Assembly: GCA_937996625.1 (NCBI GenBank)
Contig: CALKVA010000013.1
Coordinates: 1-61,457, forward strand
Source: UBA5951 sp009936885
GTDB lineage: Bacteria > Pseudomonadota > Alphaproteobacteria > Puniceispirillales > Puniceispirillaceae
Reading direction: 5' to 3'
Length of the DNA: 61,457 bases
The number at the start of each line of letters is the position of its first letter. Positions within the stretch are counted from its first letter, which is position 1. Under the pieces are notes generated by a model. That model did not search any database, was not told the origin of the DNA, and saw only the letters and a list, made by a program, of their open reading frames with translations. Below, in pieces: positions 45,036 through 53,383 of this stretch. The position numbers were made by a program, and so were the translations under genes.

Positions 45036-46256
45036 TTAAAATAAAGCAGGAAAATTTAGAATTGGAACAGGCGCGCCAGCTTCTATCCTTGGCGAATGAG
45101 CTGGGCGCTGTATAAGGCAATCAGCGCTAGCTAAGGTTGCCAGCATAGAAGAATCTTGCTTGCTGGCGGCGCTCACCTGCTTATTTCCTTCATCATCTAC
45201 TGAGAGCTTTGCTCGCAAATATTCTTCCCGTCCGTCATTTTCAGGAAGGCTGTTTGTGGTAAGGGCAGATGAAAAAACAAGGTTTGGGTCCTGGCTTAAA
45301 AATTGTTTGATAATGGGCTCCAAAAATAATACCGAACAAACCCCAACTGATACAGGGTTTCCAGGCAATCCCAGAAAAGGTATATTTTTATAGTGCCCGA
45401 ACATTAAAGGCTTTCCTGGGCGCATAGCTATTTTCCAGAAATAAAGCTCCGAGTTAGCACTTTTATTAATATCCTTGGCAATATAGTCATGGTCACCAAC
45501 CGAGGCACCGCCTGTTGTAATAATTAAATCAAGATTTGGACATTCCTCTAGATATTCGATTAAGGCGCCTGATTTATCTGGCAGGATGCCAAGATCAACA
45601 GCGATACCGCCACATGCTCTAATTAAGGCGCAAAGCAGTAAATTATTAGAATTTACCAATTGACCTGTCTGTGGTTTTTCGCCCGGAGGTACTAGCTCAT
45701 CACCACTTGTTAGCACGCCTATTTTAGGTTGCTTTACAACTGGCACTTCGTGATAGCCAGCAAGTGCAATTAAGGCGCATTCTCGTGCGGTAAGCTTACT
45801 TGATTTGGAGATAATTTTTTCGCCCGCTGAAAAGTCTAAACCAGAAGCGCGAACATATTGCCCCAATTTCGGTCGCTCATTTATTTCTATTCCGTCTTGG
45901 GATATTTTTGTATCTTCTTGAAGAATTATGGTATCACACCCATCTGGAATAACTGCTCCTGTAAAAATACGAACTAGCTGTCCTGATAATAACCGTTTGT
46001 TATAAATATGGCCTGCAGATGATATGCCGACTTGTGGAAGTATGGCAGGAATATCCACAATATCTGAAATTCGTGCGGCATACCCATCCATTGAAGACAC
46101 TGCCTCAGCTGGATGAGATAATAAAGCAGTTAAGTCTTGTGCAATAATTCTATTATGAGCCCGTTCAATAGAACATTTTTCAGAAGATAAAGAAGATATG
46201 TTTTTTAACATATTCTCTCGCGCTTCAGAAACAGGTAGCAGAGGATTATTCTGCAT
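45036..46256 (-). CDS. moeA: Molybdopterin molybdenumtransferase MoeA
   Basis: Inserts molybdate into adenylylated molybdopterin to form the molybdenum cofactor. The 406-residue protein has the SMDGYA motif (about 55), TGAVIPDGCDTIILQED, and the GGASVGDHDY region (about 240-250) with GLPGNPVSVGV in the C-terminal part. It overlaps moaC by 11 bases and lies between moaC and lexA, an arrangement seen in Alphaproteobacteria. It implies at least one molybdoenzyme elsewhere in the genome. Confidence 0.95.
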   Translation of the reverse strand: MQNNPLLPVSEARENMLKNISSLSSEKCSIERAHNRIIAQDLTALLSHPAEAVSSMDGYAARISDIVDIPAILPQVGISSAGHIYNKRLLSGQLVRIFTGAVIPDGCDTIILQEDTKISQDGIEINERPKLGQYVRASGLDFSAGEKIISKSSKLTARECALIALAGYHEVPVVKQPKIGVLTSGDELVPPGEKPQTGQLVNSNNLLLCALIRACGGIAVDLGILPDKSGALIEYLEECPNLDLIITTGGASVGDHDYIAKDINKSANSELYFWKIAMRPGKPLMFGHYKNIPFLGLPGNPVSVGVCSVLFLEPIIKQFLSQDPNLVFSSALTTNSLPENDGREEYLRAKLSVDDEGNKQVSAASKQDSSMLATLASADCLIQRPAHSPRIEAGAPVPILNFPALF

Positions 46257-46725
46257 CGAGCGTTCCAGATTTTCCGCCAGACTTATGCGTTAACCGAATA
46301 TCGCTAATACGCATTTTTTTATCGGCTGATTTACACATATCATAGATAGTTAGCGCCGCCACACTTACCGCGGTTAGAGCTTCCATTTCAATTCCCGTCT
46401 TTCCAGAAACAGAGCATTCTGCTCTAATCTCAATGGCATCTAATTCATTATTAATTTCAAAAGAAAGATCTGTATGGTCTAACCCTAACGGATGACATAG
46501 CGGGATGAGATTAGCAGTTTGCTTTGCCCCTAGCACTCCTGCAATATGTGCCACGCTTAGAACGTCCCCCTTAGCAAAATCCTCGTTTTTAAGTTTGTCT
46601 ATTGTTGATTTGGCCATAAATATGCGCCCCTTGGCAATAGCAACCCGTTTGGTTACAGCTTTGTTGCCGACATCCACCATATGAGGCTGACCTGCTTGAT
46701 TAAAATGAGTGAATTCATCACTCAT
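46246..46725 (-). CDS. moaC: Cyclic pyranopterin monophosphate synthase MoaC
   Basis: Forms cyclic pyranopterin monophosphate from the 3',8-cyclo-GTP made by MoaA. The 159-residue protein has MVDVGNKAVTKRVA, KGDVLSVAHIAG, and the LIPLCHPL and GIEMEALTAVS signatures. ATG at 46725 (MSDEFTHF) starts just one base beyond the trpC stop, and GAG-like ribosome-binding sequence precedes it; a longer frame from 46788 lies within trpC. The moaA, moaD and moaE genes are not in the window. Confidence 0.95.
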   Translation of the reverse strand: MSDEFTHFNQAGQPHMVDVGNKAVTKRVAIAKGRIFMAKSTIDKLKNEDFAKGDVLSVAHIAGVLGAKQTANLIPLCHPLGLDHTDLSFEINNELDAIEIRAECSVSGKTGIEMEALTAVSVAALTIYDMCKSADKKMRISDIRLTHKSGGKSGTLDAE

Positions 46726-46726
46726 A

Positions 46727-47533
46727 TCATGCATCCATTTCAAGTGGGTTGGAGAGAATGAACTTGGTTGCCTGCAATACATCCTCATGACGCATTAGAG
46801 ACTCCCCAATTAAGAAGCATCTCGCCCCTGCATGCGCCATTTTTTGTAAATCATCAGGGACAAACAATCCTGATTCAGCAACTGCAATTTTAGTTTTTGG
46901 CAGTTTTGGAAGCATAGCAAGCCCAACGTCTAGCGAGATATCCATTGTTTTTAAGTTTCGATTATTTATTCCCATCAGAGGCGATGATAAAAGCATTGCA
47001 CGCTCTAATTCAGCTTCATCGTGAATTTCAACAAGAACATCCATGCCGTACGAAATTGCAACTGCTTCCAATTCGTTTGCTTGTGCATCACTAAGAGATG
47101 CCATAATTAACAATATACAATCCGCACCAAAGGCTCTCGATTCTATAATTTGAATGGGATCAATCATAAAATCTTTTCGAAGAACAGGAAGATTTGTTGC
47201 TGCTCTTGCTAGTTGCAGGTTTTTATTGCTTCCTTGAAACCATGTCTCATCTGTTAGAACCGATAAGCAAGTAGCACCTCCAGCCTCATATTGTTTTGCC
47301 AGATGTTCAGGGTTAAAATCAGCTCTAATAAGGCCCTTCGAAGGAGATGCTTTCTTGAGCTCAGCAATCAGGCCATATCCTTTTTGCAATGCAATTTCCA
47401 AGGCATTTTTAAAACCACGAGGCGCATCTGCCAGTGCCGCATTTTCTTCTAATTGGGCTAGAGAGATATGCTGTTTGAGCTTGGCAATTTCTTCTATTTT
47501 TTTTGTGTTTATGGTATCCAGAATATTGGTCAT
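46727..47533 (-). CDS. trpC: Indole-3-glycerol phosphate synthase
   Basis: Cyclises carboxyphenylaminodeoxyribulose phosphate to indole-3-glycerol phosphate in tryptophan synthesis. The 268-residue TIM-barrel protein has the catalytic motif ELKKASPSKG, VLRKDFMIDP, INNRNLKT and FLIGESLMR. It is monofunctional (no TrpF domain, unlike E. coli TrpC). It is 17 bases downstream of trpD and one base from moaC, so trpGDC, moaC and moeA probably share a transcript. Confidence 0.96.
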   Translation of the reverse strand: MTNILDTINTKKIEEIAKLKQHISLAQLEENAALADAPRGFKNALEIALQKGYGLIAELKKASPSKGLIRADFNPEHLAKQYEAGGATCLSVLTDETWFQGSNKNLQLARAATNLPVLRKDFMIDPIQIIESRAFGADCILLIMASLSDAQANELEAVAISYGMDVLVEIHDEAELERAMLLSSPLMGINNRNLKTMDISLDVGLAMLPKLPKTKIAVAESGLFVPDDLQKMAHAGARCFLIGESLMRHEDVLQATKFILSNPLEMDA

Positions 47534-47550
47534 TTATAGATCACACCAAG

Positions 47551-48567
47551 CTATGAATTGGTTATGGCAACAAGTTGGTCCAATGCACCCTTGGCAGCAC
47601 CTGAATCAATCGCAGCTTCTGCACGCTTAAATGCATCCCCGAGCTGTTTTTCATTTTTTGTGGCAACTAAGGCTGTTGCCGCATTTATACATGCAATATC
47701 ACGGTACGCGCCCAATTCACCATCCAGTAATGCGTGTAATTTTCCAGCATTAAAGGTAGCATCGCCGCCTTTTATTGCATCAAGAGGCGCATTTGATACC
47801 CCGAAATCTGACGGATTAATTACAAATTCTGAAATATCACCTGAATCAAGGGCATAAACAATCGTAGGGCCAGATAGCGAAACCTCATCAATTCCACAAT
47901 CACCATGAACGATAAACGCATGCTTAGTGCCAAGAAGTTTAAGAGCTTCTGCAAAAGGGCGGCCCCATTTTGCATCATAAACACCGATCAGCGCTTTATC
48001 AACAAAGGCGGGGTTTGATAAAGGGCCAAGAAGGTTAAAGATTGTTGTAACCCCCAGCTCTATGCGAGTTGGACCCACAAAGCGAAGGGCAGGGTGGTGC
48101 CTTGGAGCCATCAGAAACCCAATCCCTGCGTGGGTTATGGCATGTTCAATTTGCGTAAAATCACATTCCAGATTAATACCTAATTCGCTTAATATATCAG
48201 CAGCACCGCTCTTGGACGAAACCGCCTTGTTACCATGTTTTGCAACCGCAACGCCGCAACCAGCAACGATTATAGCAGCAGCAGTCGAGATATTTAAGCT
48301 ATTCGCACCATCGCCGCCGGTACCAACAATATCGATTGAAGTATTAGGGGCTTTGATAGAATTTGCATTCGCACGCATCTGAGAGGCGCCAGCTGCTATA
48401 TCAGATGCAGTCTCCCCTCTCATTTTAAGGGCAATCATAAAGCTTGCAATTTGTGCAATTGTAGCTTCACCACTCATCAATATGGAAAAAGCTGTTTGCA
48501 TTTCTTCAAATGAAAGCTGTTCTCCTTTACAAAGCCGAGTAATAAGCGGTTTTAGAGTTTTAGACAT
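47551..48567 (-). CDS. trpD: Anthranilate phosphoribosyltransferase
   Basis: Transfers phosphoribose from PRPP to anthranilate. The 338-residue protein has the PRPP-binding GTGGDGANSLNIST, KHGNKAVSSKSGAAD, and the later RHHPALRFVGPTR segment, all intact. Overlaps trpG by eight bases at its start. It is separate from TrpG, unlike the fused TrpGD of enterics. Confidence 0.96.
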   Translation of the reverse strand: MSKTLKPLITRLCKGEQLSFEEMQTAFSILMSGEATIAQIASFMIALKMRGETASDIAAGASQMRANANSIKAPNTSIDIVGTGGDGANSLNISTAAAIIVAGCGVAVAKHGNKAVSSKSGAADILSELGINLECDFTQIEHAITHAGIGFLMAPRHHPALRFVGPTRIELGVTTIFNLLGPLSNPAFVDKALIGVYDAKWGRPFAEALKLLGTKHAFIVHGDCGIDEVSLSGPTIVYALDSGDISEFVINPSDFGVSNAPLDAIKGGDATFNAGKLHALLDGELGAYRDIACINAATALVATKNEKQLGDAFKRAEAAIDSGAAKGALDQLVAITNS

Positions 48568-49228
48568 GAATTTGTTCTGGAAATCGAATATCCAGCCTTA
48601 GAGTTTGTTGTTCAAGATTATGTATCAGAGAATCAGTAATGCTGTTCTTTCCTATTTTTCTAAGAAAATGAGCGAGAATTCGATATCCGCAAACCGATGC
48701 GATAGATTCAGGATGAAACTGTACACCCATACAAGGGTAGCTTTTATGCTGAAGTCCCATGATTACACCTTCAGAATTTTCGGCAGATGTTTGGGCGATT
48801 ATTTCCAGCTCGCCTGGAAGGTCTTCGCGATTTACGATTAGTGAATGATATCTTGTCACCGGAAATGATTGCTCCAGACCCTCAAACATCCCAATATTCT
48901 GATGTTCAATATAAGATAATTTTCCATGAACTGGCGGCGATAATAAACGAAGCGAGCCGCCAAATGCCGTTGCAATAGATTGATGTCCCAGACACACCCC
49001 CAAAATAGGGATGGTGGGGGCTGCTTTAATAATTAAATTCTCACAGATGCCAGCTTGCGCAGGCCTTCCGGGCCCTGGCGAAATAACAATGCCTGAAGGT
49101 CTCATTTCGAGAATCTCTGATACTGAAAATGTATCATTCCGGATGGTTTTAACATCCGCGCCTAGGTCAGACAGAAAATGCCATAAATTCCATGTGAAGC
49201 TATCATAATTGTCGATTAGAATAATCAT
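48560..49228 (-). CDS. trpG: Anthranilate synthase glutamine amidotransferase component
   Basis: Class I glutamine amidotransferase that supplies ammonia to TrpE (or acts as PabA). The 222-residue protein has the nucleophile Cys in LGVCLGHQSIATAFGG and the His-Glu pair in GVQFHPESIAS. ATG at 49228 begins MIILIDNYDSFTWN, the conserved N-terminus; a GTG/ATG frame from 49279 would add 17 residues. It heads the trpGDC-moaC-moeA series; trpE is not next to it, where instead the divergent rplM promoter region lies. Confidence 0.94.
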   Translation of the reverse strand: MIILIDNYDSFTWNLWHFLSDLGADVKTIRNDTFSVSEILEMRPSGIVISPGPGRPAQAGICENLIIKAAPTIPILGVCLGHQSIATAFGGSLRLLSPPVHGKLSYIEHQNIGMFEGLEQSFPVTRYHSLIVNREDLPGELEIIAQTSAENSEGVIMGLQHKSYPCMGVQFHPESIASVCGYRILAHFLRKIGKNSITDSLIHNLEQQTLRLDIRFPEQIHV

Positions 49229-49333
49229 GGAAGGGTATGGCCTTGCTTTATTGGTTTTTTGTACAGATTTTGGGCACATTTCAGTATAAAACAGTTATAC
49301 GCAATTTGGCTTGTGCAGGTCAAACCTCTTTTT

Positions 49334-49363
49334 ATACCTTTAAAAATAAGGTATCATAATACC
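49334..49363. promoter_or_regulatory. Three alternating 5-bp inverted-repeat elements between trpG and rplM
   Basis: ATACC (49334), GGTAT (49350) and ATACC (49359) alternate, so GGTAT can pair with either neighbour; GGTAT-CATA-ATACC is a perfect inverted repeat. The 257-base space is shared by divergent trpG and rplM transcripts. This could be an operator or a competing hairpin, but no leader peptide with Trp codons is apparent. Confidence 0.3.
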
Positions 49364-49421
49364 ATATATCTAATCTACTGAATTATATGTAGAATTATGA
49401 GTGTTAGTAAACAAAAAATGA

Positions 49422-49451
49422 TTGACTATTAATGTGTTTTTTATTTATAAC
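49422..49451 (+). promoter_or_regulatory. Candidate sigma-70 promoter for rplM-rpsI
   Basis: TTGACT (49422-49427) and TATAAC (49446-49451) match the -35 and -10 consensus at five of six positions each, with 18 bases between. The predicted transcript would begin around 49458, about 28 bases before the rplM start. Confidence 0.55.
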
Positions 49452-49485
49452 GCATTAAATTTTATTTTTAGGTTTGGAGTTTCTT

Positions 49486-49953
49486 ATGCCTTTGCCGAGA
49501 ACATATGTGGCAACGCCCGCTGATATAGAAAAAAAGTGGGTTTTAATCGATGCTAATGAAATCGTACTAGGAAGGCTTGCTTCTATCATAGCAATGCGTC
49601 TTCGTGGTAAACATAAAGCAAGTTATACACCAAACATGGATTGCGGTGATCATGTGATCGTAATCAACGTGGAAAAAGTTAAGCTTACTGGAAATAAACG
49701 TACCCAGAAAACCTTTTATTGGCATACAGGATATCCTGGCGGGATAAAATCACGCACTGCGGATAAAATCCTAGATGGTAGGTTCCCGGAGCGATTGCTT
49801 TCAAAAGCTGTAGAACGAATGGTGCCTCGTGGTCCTTTAGGGCGCAAGGTGATGAAGCATTTGCATCTTTATGCAGGCGATATGCATCCACATGAAGCAC
49901 AACAGCCTGAGTTTCTGGATGTAGCAGCATTAAATTCAAAGAATAAGAGGTAG
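49486..49953 (+). CDS. rplM: 50S ribosomal protein L13
   Basis: Large-subunit protein needed early in 50S assembly. The 155-residue product has TYVATPADIEKKWVLIDA, LGRLAS, the RGKHKASYTPNMDCGDHVIVIN region (spread over two motifs), TGYPGG and MVPRGPLGRKVMKHLHLYAG. I chose ATG at 49486 with GGAG six bases upstream; the TTG at 49474 would overlap the ribosome-binding site. It is followed after two bases by rpsI, as in nearly all bacteria. Confidence 0.96.
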   Translation: MPLPRTYVATPADIEKKWVLIDANEIVLGRLASIIAMRLRGKHKASYTPNMDCGDHVIVINVEKVKLTGNKRTQKTFYWHTGYPGGIKSRTADKILDGRFPERLLSKAVERMVPRGPLGRKVMKHLHLYAGDMHPHEAQQPEFLDVAALNSKNKR

Positions 49954-49955
49954 GT

Positions 49956-50465
49956 ATGTCGGAAGAAGTAACTGTAGAAGAGAATGAAGCGGCAGGGTTA
50001 GCTGGCTTGTCTGCTTTGCAAGATGGAGCCGCTCAGGCAGAAACTCAAATATCTGTTGCTGAGCCTAAAATTGACGAGTTAGGCAGAGCGTATGCAACTG
50101 GCAGGCGTAAAAATGCTTCTGCACGTGTATGGGTAAAACGTGGTTCTGGAAACATTGTTATTAATGGTAAAATTCTGCCTGAATATTTTGCCCGCCCTGT
50201 TTTGCAAATGTTGCTTGTTCAGCCGTTTCAGGCATCAAGCCGTGAAGGTGAGTTCGATGTATTCGCTACTGTTAAAGGCGGCGGTTTGTCAGGGCAGGCT
50301 GGTGCTGTGCGTCATGGCATAAGCAGAGCTCTTGTTAATTTTGAGCCTGGCCTTCGCCCGCCTCTAAAAGCGGGTGGGTTTCTTACCCGTGATCCTCGTG
50401 TGGTCGAGCGTAAGAAATATGGAAGAGCCAAAGCGCGTCGCTCATTCCAGTTCTCAAAGCGTTAA
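49956..50465 (+). CDS. rpsI: 30S ribosomal protein S9
   Basis: Small-subunit protein whose C-terminal tail reaches the P-site tRNA. The 169-residue protein has an acidic/Ala N-terminal extension of about 40 residues before the core, then YATGRRKNASARVW, GGGLSGQAGAVRHGISRAL and the usual basic end RRSFQFSKR. The extension is common in Alphaproteobacteria. A strong terminator follows 33 bases after its stop. Confidence 0.97.
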   Translation: MSEEVTVEENEAAGLAGLSALQDGAAQAETQISVAEPKIDELGRAYATGRRKNASARVWVKRGSGNIVINGKILPEYFARPVLQMLLVQPFQASSREGEFDVFATVKGGGLSGQAGAVRHGISRALVNFEPGLRPPLKAGGFLTRDPRVVERKKYGRAKARRSFQFSKR

Positions 50466-50497
50466 GCTGGATACTTCAAAATATTTATATATTAGCG

Positions 50498-50527
50498 AGG
50501 GCTGTGTGAAATCACGGCCCTTTTTTT
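50498..50527 (+). terminator. Rho-independent terminator after rpsI
   Basis: AGGGCTGTG and CACGGCCCT form a nine-base stem (one G-T pair) with a six-base loop TGAAAT, followed by seven T residues. It ends the rplM-rpsI transcript; the next gene runs in the opposite direction. Confidence 0.9.
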
Positions 50528-51602
50528 ATTGTGGTACTTTATAAGCACGCTCATATTGTGGTGGTACTTCTATTGGCTGTTGCAATGCAACCGATGCATC
50601 CCAACCCCATCTTGGGTTTGCAAGGAAGGCGCGCGCAAGGGCAACCATATCAGCCTCCCCATTTAGGATAATATCATTTGCTTGCTCTGCTGTTGTGATT
50701 AGTCCGACAGCACGAACGGGAATGGAGACAACATCTTTAATCCCTTTTGCAAGATGCACCTGATAGTTTGGTCCAACTGGAATTTTTAGCCCTGTGGTGA
50801 TACCGCCACTTGAAATACACAGATAATCTGCGCCATGAGCCTCAAAACTTGTTGCTACATTTTTACCATCTTCAACTGATAGCCCATCATCACGCCAATC
50901 TGTACCAGTAAGCCGTAATCCAAGCGCTATGTCAGATGGCACTACCTTGCGTACATCATCAAATATTTCTAGTGGAAATTTTAATCTATTATCCAAAGAG
51001 CCGCCAAATTCATCCTCTCTTTGGTTTGATATAGGTGAGATAAATTCATGTATCAGATAACCATGTGCACCATGAAGCTCTATCGCAGAAAATCCCAGTC
51101 TAACAGCGCGTTTTGCGGCATTAACAAAACTCTGCTTTATGTTCTGCATCTCGTCTGCATCCAATGCTTCCGGAATAGGGGAGCCTTGTGTAAAAGGAAG
51201 AGCAGAAGGGGATGAGGTTATCCAAGCATCTTCTTCTTTAGATAAGGCTCGCCCGCCTTGCCATGGGACATGGTGAGAGGCTTTTCGCCCAGCATGTCCA
51301 AGCTGAATAGCAAATTTTATATCATTCGTCGCAACAGACCGAGCGGCATTTAATACCCGCCTCATTGCGTTTTCATTCTGGTCTGAATATAAACCAACAC
51401 AATGATGCGTAATTCTTCCGCGTCTCTCAGTTGCTGTGGCTTCAACCACAAACATACCAGCACCGCTCATTGCCATCTGCATTGCATGTTGCAAATGCCA
51501 ATCATTCATACTGCCATCATCAGCAGAATATTGGCACATCGGAGATATAACGATGCGATTAGAAAGCGTTATTGGACCAATTGATAAAGGCGAAAAAAGC
51601 AT
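50526..51602 (-). CDS. NADH:flavin oxidoreductase, old yellow enzyme (YqjM-like) family
   Basis: FMN-dependent ene-reductase that reduces activated C=C bonds; physiological substrate unknown. The 358-residue TIM-barrel protein has SPMCQYSADDG and DWHLQH at the N-terminus (FMN-binding), QLGHAGRKAS, the His pair and active-site region ELHGAHGYLIHEFISP, and RLTGTDW. Motifs place it in the XenA/YqjM class. It overlaps the neighbouring alpha/beta-hydrolase gene by one base, so the two are one transcript, which suggests related substrates. Confidence 0.9.
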   Translation of the reverse strand: MLFSPLSIGPITLSNRIVISPMCQYSADDGSMNDWHLQHAMQMAMSGAGMFVVEATATERRGRITHHCVGLYSDQNENAMRRVLNAARSVATNDIKFAIQLGHAGRKASHHVPWQGGRALSKEEDAWITSSPSALPFTQGSPIPEALDADEMQNIKQSFVNAAKRAVRLGFSAIELHGAHGYLIHEFISPISNQREDEFGGSLDNRLKFPLEIFDDVRKVVPSDIALGLRLTGTDWRDDGLSVEDGKNVATSFEAHGADYLCISSGGITTGLKIPVGPNYQVHLAKGIKDVVSIPVRAVGLITTAEQANDIILNGEADMVALARAFLANPRWGWDASVALQQPIEVPPQYERAYKVPQ

Positions 51603-52393
51603 TATAAAATCCTTGTTATGAGCGAAAGTAATTTTTCAGGTTGCTGAATTTGCGGGCAATGACCACTATCCGCTATTTGATGATAGTTTGCTTGGTTTAT
51701 TTTCTCGTGCAACTCATTCGACATTGAGGGAGGTGTTGTCTCATCCTGCATCCCAGCTATAACATCAACGGCACATGTGATCTGATGTGCTTGTGACAGA
51801 TAATCAAGCTTTGATAGTGCTTCACATGCTTTTGCGAATTGTTCTGGATCTGCAGATAATAGCTTTGTTTTGCGTTCTGATATGATTTCTGGATTAGCGT
51901 GCCGAAAATCATCTGGGAACATGCGGCTCATTGCTATATCAAGTACTGCATTTATGCCATCACTTCGCACTTTCTGTGACATTCCCAGCAATGGAATTTT
52001 TCGCTCTTCCGGAAAAGCCCCACCGCTATTGGCAATTACAAGATGTGATACAAGCTCTGGATGCCTTATACATAATCCAACAGATACAAAACCGCCAAAC
52101 CCATTAGAAAAAACCGATATAGCTTTATTCCCATCTTTTGTGATATTGAGAGATTGAAACAATGCTGCTGTCCAGTCGGCGTAATCATCAATAGTGCTGC
52201 ACTCTCCAGTTGAACCGCCATAACCTGGAAAATGAAATCTCGTTACTTGAAATGTTTCAGCTAATTTATCAATAATACCATCATAAACGGAACAGTCAGC
52301 TAGCAAAGTGTGAAAGAGTACAAGGGTAGGTGAATCTATATTGCCCCTAGTTTCGTAAATGGCAATTCCTTTTTGAGTTTGTATTTGTTGCAT
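51602..52393 (-). CDS. Alpha/beta-hydrolase fold protein with nucleophile Ser replaced by Gly
   Basis: A 263-residue alpha/beta-hydrolase (enol-lactonase-like) with the order of strands and the FHFPGYGGS segment typical of the fold. The usual nucleophile elbow G-x-S-x-G-G reads S-N-G-F-G-G (96-101), so position 98 is Gly (codon at 52100-52102) where a serine is expected. The acid Asp217 (MQDETT) and base His245 (SGHCPQ) are kept. A classical Ser hydrolase mechanism is therefore unlikely; it may bind a ligand or act with another nucleophile such as the nearby Ser96. It shares a transcript with the oxidoreductase downstream. Fold call strong, function unknown. Confidence 0.85.
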   Translation of the reverse strand: MQQIQTQKGIAIYETRGNIDSPTLVLFHTLLADCSVYDGIIDKLAETFQVTRFHFPGYGGSTGECSTIDDYADWTAALFQSLNITKDGNKAISVFSNGFGGFVSVGLCIRHPELVSHLVIANSGGAFPEERKIPLLGMSQKVRSDGINAVLDIAMSRMFPDDFRHANPEIISERKTKLLSADPEQFAKACEALSKLDYLSQAHQITCAVDVIAGMQDETTPPSMSNELHEKINQANYHQIADSGHCPQIQQPEKLLSLITRIL

Positions 52394-52604
52394 CTCTCAC
52401 CTCCCTAAAAGTATCCAGATAAAAAAAATTTTCTAATACATGAGTTTTACTTTATTATTTTTAGCCCTTTATCTTTAATCGTTAGTATGAGCCTAAGTGG
52501 GATAATAGCAGTGGAATGAAAACAGTTCTAGTATAGATTATCGATATTGTCGCTTTAGTAGCTTATATTTTTTTAACTTCTCAAACCATATCTAAAGAGG
52601 TAAT

Positions 52605-52618
52605 AGTGGTTTACCACT
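52605..52618. promoter_or_regulatory. Inverted repeat upstream of the GST gene
   Basis: AGTGG and CCACT flank TTTA, with partly complementary AATA and TATT outside. It lies 38 bases before the start of the GST gene in the 262-base divergent region between the hydrolase and the GST gene. It could be an operator; the rest of the interval is AT-rich without clear signals. Confidence 0.3.
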
Positions 52619-52655
52619 TATTCAATCGATAAATCAGCAGATAATGGAGTTTTCA

Positions 52656-53324
52656 ATGAAGCCAGTTTTATATAGTTTTTGGCGTTCTCTGGCCGCATGG
52701 CGCGTGCGTATCGCTCTTAACTTAAAAAAGATAGACTATGACTTATCTGTTGTGAACTTGCTTGAGGGGGAACAATTCAATGATAGTTTTGCAAACCATA
52801 ACCCAGAACATTCGGTTCCGGTGCTTCAGCTCGGAGGAGATAGTTTTGCGCAATCGCTTGCTATTATAGAATATCTAGATGAGAGCTATGATGGAAAACC
52901 GCTTTTGCCATCTGACTCCAAGAACAGATATTTATGTAGAAGGTTTAGTTTAATAAGTGCAGCAGATTCGCACCCCGTTATGGTTCCAAGAGTGCGCAGT
53001 TTACTGGCTGGTGAATACGGATTTAACGAGAGCCAAGTTACTGATTTCTGCGCCTATTTCATGAGGCGTGGCTGTGAAGCTATGGAGAAATTATTATCAC
53101 ATGATGAGTATTTTTCATATCGGAAAACAGGTCCTTATGTTCTTGGTAGTACTATATCCATGGCTGACTTATGTCTTATACCACATATTCAAGGAGCTCG
53201 AAATTTTGGGGTTGATGTATCTGTTTATGAAAGATTGATATCTATTGAAACCGCTTTATATGAGCTTGAAGAAGTAGAACAAGCCCATCCAAAATATCAT
53301 CCAGGATTTGTAAAGCCTAAATAA
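52656..53324 (+). CDS. Zeta-class glutathione S-transferase / maleylacetoacetate isomerase-like
   Basis: A 222-residue GST-fold protein with an N-terminal thioredoxin-like domain (about 1-82; SVPVLQLGGDSFAQSLAIIEYLD holds the cis-Pro and Ser glutathione-binding site) and an all-alpha C-terminal domain ending HPKYHPGF. The N-terminal WRVRIAL and overall length match the zeta class. The zeta active-site motif RSSCSW reads RSLAAW (Ser11 kept, the second Ser and the Cys replaced by Leu and Ala). That makes maleylacetoacetate isomerase activity uncertain. ATG at 52656 has GGAG six bases upstream. The neighbour downstream is a CoxG-like gene. Confidence 0.8.
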   Translation: MKPVLYSFWRSLAAWRVRIALNLKKIDYDLSVVNLLEGEQFNDSFANHNPEHSVPVLQLGGDSFAQSLAIIEYLDESYDGKPLLPSDSKNRYLCRRFSLISAADSHPVMVPRVRSLLAGEYGFNESQVTDFCAYFMRRGCEAMEKLLSHDEYFSYRKTGPYVLGSTISMADLCLIPHIQGARNFGVDVSVYERLISIETALYELEEVEQAHPKYHPGFVKPK

Positions 53325-53383
53325 GGTCAGTTTTAAAATAGTTACTTACAAAAGATTTGTTCTATGGATTTTAGGAGAAAAAA

